Shown here: piece after piece, positions 60,867 through 64,000 of the stretch
How the letters are laid out: every line of letters begins with the position of its first letter
Numbering within the stretch: the first letter of the stretch is position 1
Assembly: GCA_023400235.1 (NCBI GenBank)
Contig: JAEXFI010000024.1
Coordinates: forward strand, 62,001-126,000
Reading direction: 5' to 3'
DNA from: Bacillota bacterium
Lineage (GTDB): Bacteria > Bacillota > Clostridia > Acetivibrionales > DSM-1351
Length of the DNA stretch: 64,000 nucleotides
The notes under the pieces: generated by a model
What the model saw: only the letters and a program-made list of their open reading frames with translations
Told to the model about the DNA's origin: nothing
Database searches by the model: none
Made by a program: the position numbers and the translations under genes

Positions 60867-61451
60867 CTATTCCAAAAGCCTGTTAATTTCACTTTTGGAA
60901 AGATATGCAGTATTTATACCCATGCTTCCAAGATCAGCATTATCAAAAATGACCAGCCTGGAAAGCTTGAGCCTCTCCTCCTCATCCAAATCAGCGAAAG
61001 CACTCAGATTATTTTCAGAGTCATTAAAGGATAGATAGTATCTTAGTCCTGCAGAGGGCAGTGCTTGTTTTAATTCCTGCTGATACCACATTTCCCCCGG
61101 TATAAGTGCATATATCTCAAAGCCTTCTACCTTCTTTCCCTCCAGAGGTATTGACAGCACTCTTCTTCGCTGGCTGTCCACGATTTTTTTATTGAGGTGC
61201 TGTATTCCCATATCCCTAAGCCTTTGGATGAATTTTTCAGAAAGCGCTTTTTTGTCCTGAGTATCCATATATAAAAGAGAGCTGTTTAATTCTATAAATA
61301 GGTCCGCTTCAGCTTTTAATGCTGAAATTATTCTATAACTCACCTCCGAATTGTCCATTCTTTTCCCCGCATAAGAAAGGGAAAAGCTTGATATATCTTT
61401 ATTCTGATTGTTTACTGCATCTGAAAGCTTTAGTTTGATCTGCTTATCCAT
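60867..61451 (-). CDS. Hypothetical protein
   Basis: 194 residues, soluble, not recognised. Composition is charged with regular helices; the centre reads QRRRVLSIPLEGKKVEGFEIYALIPGE, which could be a beta-hairpin (PLEGKKVEGFEIYALI). A single gene between folC and pgi. AAGGT precedes the ATG. Another view is that it is a diverged regulatory or phage-type protein, but nothing positive supports it. Confidence 0.55.
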   Translation of the reverse strand: MDKQIKLKLSDAVNNQNKDISSFSLSYAGKRMDNSEVSYRIISALKAEADLFIELNSSLLYMDTQDKKALSEKFIQRLRDMGIQHLNKKIVDSQRRRVLSIPLEGKKVEGFEIYALIPGEMWYQQELKQALPSAGLRYYLSFNDSENNLSAFADLDEEERLKLSRLVIFDNADLGSMGINTAYLSKSEINRLLE

Positions 61452-61624
61452 TGTGAGTACCTTCTTCTAAAATTTTATGTTGCTTCAACTGCTTTTATTA
61501 TATACTTCCTGTTAATAATTGTGAATAGCGCCCGTGAAATGCAGAGAATATAAGAAAACAGCAAAAAACAGCGGCACATAAGAATTCCTTCTCATGTACC
61601 GCCAATCAGCCGTACTGCTTTATA

Positions 61625-62977
61625 TTACTTACCCAGTCTGGCCTCAAGCTCCTTCTTTTGTTCCTCATATCCCGGTTTTCCCAGCAGAGCAAACATATTT
61701 TTCTTGTAAGCTTCAACTCCCGGTTGATCGAAGGGATTGACCGCCAGCAGATATCCGCTGATTCCGCAGGCCTTTTCAAAGAAGTATACAAGATTTCCAA
61801 AATAGTATTCATTCAGTTCAGGAACATTGATTACAAAATTTGGTACTCCGCCGTCTGTATGAGCAAGCAAGGTTCCTTCAAAGGCCTTGTTGTTGACAAA
61901 GTCCATTTCCTTGCCGGCAAGAAAATTCAGGCCGTCTATATTGTCCTTGTCTTCCTTTATGGTAATGCTCTTCTTGGCTTTTCCCACATGTATTACAGTT
62001 TCAAACAGGTTTCTGAGTCCATCCTGTATGTACTGCCCCATAGAGTGCAGGTCTGTGGTAAAGTCCACACCCGCAGGGAAAATACCTTTTTGATCCTTTC
62101 CCTCACTTTCACCGTAAAGCTGCTTCCACCATTCTGTAAAGAAGTGCAGTGACGGTTCATAGTTTACCATAATCTCTATGGTCTTGTTTTTATTGTACAG
62201 AGCATTTCTTGCAGCGGCATATCTGTAACAGTCGTTGTTTTTAAAATCGATTTCCCTGTACAGTTTGCAGGCATCAGCAGCACCTTGCATAATTCTGTCT
62301 ATATCCGCGCCGCACACTGCGATAGGCAACAGCCCCACTGCGGTCAATACTGAAAATCTTCCGCCAACATCATCAGGTATTACAAAAGCTTCATAGCCCT
62401 CTTCATCAGCAAGTTTCTTCAAAGCTCCTCTGGCCTTGTCAGTTGTGGCATAAATCCTTTTCTGTGCTTCCTCTCTGCCGTATTTATTTTCCATGTATTC
62501 CTTGAAAATTCTGAAAGCCACTGCAGGCTCAGTGGTGGTTCCGGACTTGGAAATAACATTTACCGAAATTTCCTTTCCCTCTATAAGTTCCAGCAAATCA
62601 CTTACATAAGTGGAGCTTATATTGTTTCCTACAAAATAGATTTCCGGGGTCTTTCTCTTACTTTTAGGAAGCATGTTATAAAAGGAGTGAGAAAGCATTT
62701 CAATTGCTGCCCGGGCTCCAAGATAAGAACCTCCGATGCCTATAACTATAAGGACCTCGGAATCCGACTTGATTTTTTCGGCTGACTTTTTGATTCTTGC
62801 AAATTCCTCCTTGTCATATTCAAGGGGAAGATCCACCCAGCCTAAGAAGTCATTTCCAGGGCCGGTTTTGCTGTGCAGCATTTCATGTGCCTGCTTGACA
62901 TATCCTTCAAAATAATTGATTTCATATTCGCTCAAAAAATTTGATGCCTTTGAGCTGTCAAAAGTGATTCTTTCCAT
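61625..62977 (-). CDS. pgi: Glucose-6-phosphate isomerase
   Basis: 450 residues, the Gram-positive length. IGIGGSYLGARAAIEML near 80-97, VISKSGTTTEPAVAFRIF near 140 (phosphate loop), IPDDVGGRFSVLTAVGLLP, and PSLHFFTEWWKQLYGESEGKDQKG (core TEWWKQLYGESEGK) hold the sugar-phosphate pocket. It interconverts glucose-6-P and fructose-6-P. GGAGGG precedes the ATG. Confidence 0.96.
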   Translation of the reverse strand: MERITFDSSKASNFLSEYEINYFEGYVKQAHEMLHSKTGPGNDFLGWVDLPLEYDKEEFARIKKSAEKIKSDSEVLIVIGIGGSYLGARAAIEMLSHSFYNMLPKSKRKTPEIYFVGNNISSTYVSDLLELIEGKEISVNVISKSGTTTEPAVAFRIFKEYMENKYGREEAQKRIYATTDKARGALKKLADEEGYEAFVIPDDVGGRFSVLTAVGLLPIAVCGADIDRIMQGAADACKLYREIDFKNNDCYRYAAARNALYNKNKTIEIMVNYEPSLHFFTEWWKQLYGESEGKDQKGIFPAGVDFTTDLHSMGQYIQDGLRNLFETVIHVGKAKKSITIKEDKDNIDGLNFLAGKEMDFVNNKAFEGTLLAHTDGGVPNFVINVPELNEYYFGNLVYFFEKACGISGYLLAVNPFDQPGVEAYKKNMFALLGKPGYEEQKKELEARLGK

Positions 62978-63256
62978 TTAAATTGCCCTCCGTATTACCT
63001 TCCATTATTTTAGTAAAGACTCGTGTTTATCCCTAAGTATACCAAATGAAACCAGCAATTTAAAGCCAAAATCCAATTTTATCACATTTTTAAAAGTGCT
63101 TTACTAATCCCTTTTTATCATTCACATCCAGTATTCGAAATATTTACTAGGTGTCAAATTTCTCTTTTGTTGCAAAATAAACTCAGGGACAAAGCATTTG
63201 ATTAAGTGTTCCTTAAACAGCAGCTTAAAATAACAACGATAAAAAGGAGAATTATT

Positions 63257-63484
63257 ATGTCAAGACCAAAAACACCACTCGTTGAAGATAGCAGAGCAGC
63301 ATTAACAAAATTCAAGATGGAATGTGCCGCTGAAATCGGCAGAACACAGTTTACAAAAGAGAACAACGACCATTACAAGGGAGACCTGACCTCCAAGCAG
63401 AACGGCTCAGAGGGTGGCCCCATTGGCGGACAGATGGTAAAGAAAATGGTTGAAGCCTATGAAAACGGTATGCGCGGCAAATAA
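63257..63484 (+). CDS. Alpha/beta-type small acid-soluble spore protein
   Basis: 75 residues. The two conserved segments are present: FKMECAAEIGRTQF around the GPR cut site (Glu followed by Cys-Ala, not the usual Ile/Phe-Ala) and GPIGGQMVKKMVEAYE near the end. It coats spore DNA and is digested by GPR on germination. AGGAG precedes the ATG at 63257. The Cys at the cut site is uncommon. Confidence 0.93.
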   Translation: MSRPKTPLVEDSRAALTKFKMECAAEIGRTQFTKENNDHYKGDLTSKQNGSEGGPIGGQMVKKMVEAYENGMRGK

Positions 63485-63528
63485 GCCGGTATTATGTTTC
63501 GAGCCTTCTCCATGATGCAGGCATATAT

Positions 63529-63562
63529 AAAAAACAGTTGAGCATGGCTCAACTGTTTTTTA
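63529..63562. terminator. Bidirectional terminator between the SASP gene and pheT
   Basis: AACAGTTGAGC-ATG-GCTCAACTGTT with A/T runs on both sides; serves the convergent pair. Confidence 0.9.
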
Positions 63563-63582
63563 TATAAATATGAATTTTCAGC

Positions 63583-64000
63583 TTACCTTAAGGTATAGCC
63601 TGCACTGTTCATGTAATCTATAAGACTGCCGGCAAAAGCATTTATGTCATCACTTGACAAGGTCTTTTCGGCTGAACCGATAATAAATCTGAAGGTCATA
63701 CTCTTTTTGCCTTCTGGAAGACCCTTTCCATTATATAGGGTCACAAAGCTGTAGCTGTTGAGCAAGCTTGATTTAAAGCCTGCAATATCTTCCTTGACCT
63801 TATCAAACGTAACGGCATTGTCCACCAGGAAACTGTAATCCAGCACTACCTCCGGGAATTTGGAAGGTTCCTTGTATTTTATTACTCCCCCATTTATAGC
63901 CTGCAGCACCTCTCTGTTTATTTCCAGCACTGCAATATTCAGCTTCTTGCCGATATTCTTCTTGAGCATGGGATGTACGACACTGATATAACCCATAGGC
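63583..64000 (-). CDS. pheT: Phenylalanine-tRNA ligase beta subunit, C-terminal part
   Basis: The frame enters from beyond the right edge; 139 codons are visible. KFPEVVLDYSFLVDNAVTFDKV and the ending FRFIIGSAEKTLSSDDINAF match the FDX-ACB anticodon-binding domain at the end of PheT. The ATG at 63996 is internal, as the frame is open up to the edge (a Pro codon precedes it). Confidence 0.9.
   Translation of the reverse strand, partial: PMGYISVVHPMLKKNIGKKLNIAVLEINREVLQAINGGVIKYKEPSKFPEVVLDYSFLVDNAVTFDKVKEDIAGFKSSLLNSYSFVTLYNGKGLPEGKKSMTFRFIIGSAEKTLSSDDINAFAGSLIDYMNSAGYTLR

Noticed and set aside
1..64000. tRNA or rRNA genes
   Set aside because: I looked for T-loop and rRNA-type sequences on both strands and saw none I could support; a covariance scan would be decisive.

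Overview
The window looks like a chromosome segment of an anaerobic, spore-forming, motile clostridium. The gene set is closest to what I remember of the cellulolytic Ruminiclostridium/Clostridium cellulolyticum group, but that assignment is from memory, not a search. Supporting content: spore genes (germination protease gpr, an alpha/beta-type small acid-soluble spore protein), a ferredoxin-dependent 2-oxoacid oxidoreductase, small ferredoxins, SLH-anchored surface protein, motAB, strong GGAGG ribosome sites, AT-rich spacers and moderately AT-rich genes. No rRNA, tRNA or CRISPR array was seen, and no intact insertion sequence.

Layout. 1-5664 (minus): an exopolysaccharide operon (priming sugar transferase, two GT4 glycosyltransferases, O-antigen ligase/polymerase-like protein, Wzz-like protein cut by the left edge). 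Its promoter carries three exact 10-bp direct repeats with an 11-bp period, placed 8 bp from the -10 box, the classic arrangement for SARP activators; the next gene upstream (6398-7573) is a response regulator fused to a SARP-type DNA-binding/BTAD module, followed by an overlapping 44-aa membrane peptide. 7794-10557: four-subunit 2-oxoacid:ferredoxin oxidoreductase with a small ORF wedged between beta and gamma. 10870-14275: a GntR/YtrA-type regulator with an ABC export module and a self-overlapping operator/promoter. 14422-18263: an ATPase, tcdA and a few hypothetical or hydrolase genes. 18452-23924: ferredoxin, AraC-type regulator, DNA ligase, M50-like membrane protease, gpr. 24143-24752: an AT-rich hypothetical gene and a broken partial copy inserted between gpr and rpsT. 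25030-31436: rpsT, hemW, small enzymes, YibE/F protein, alkaline phosphatase. 31545-35262: thiDCME, preceded by two complete TPP riboswitches, each with its own terminator, separated by repeat elements. 35955-41577: GNAT, a Cys/Gly-rich protein, tdk, a tocopherol-cyclase-like protein, then fur - Cys-rich mini-protein - feoB - feoA behind Fur boxes. 41750-47339: SLH-anchored GH18-like protein with a lost catalytic Glu, secA, small genes. 47558-52975: a duplicated-domain lipoprotein-like protein, an ECF S component, and thrC-pheB-hom for threonine biosynthesis. 53117-64000: chemoreceptor, patatin, motAB, TPR protein, folC, pgi, a SASP gene and the 3' end of pheT.

Two dispersed repeat families are the most unusual content. 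The first is a roughly 60-80-bp element, in three copies (about 8324-8410 minus, 11587-11650 minus, 18483-18557 plus), that ends in a covarying hairpin plus the Shine-Dalgarno of the downstream gene. The second is an inverted-repeat-bounded element present at 18754-18846 and 35478-35623. Neither corresponds to a feature class I can name.
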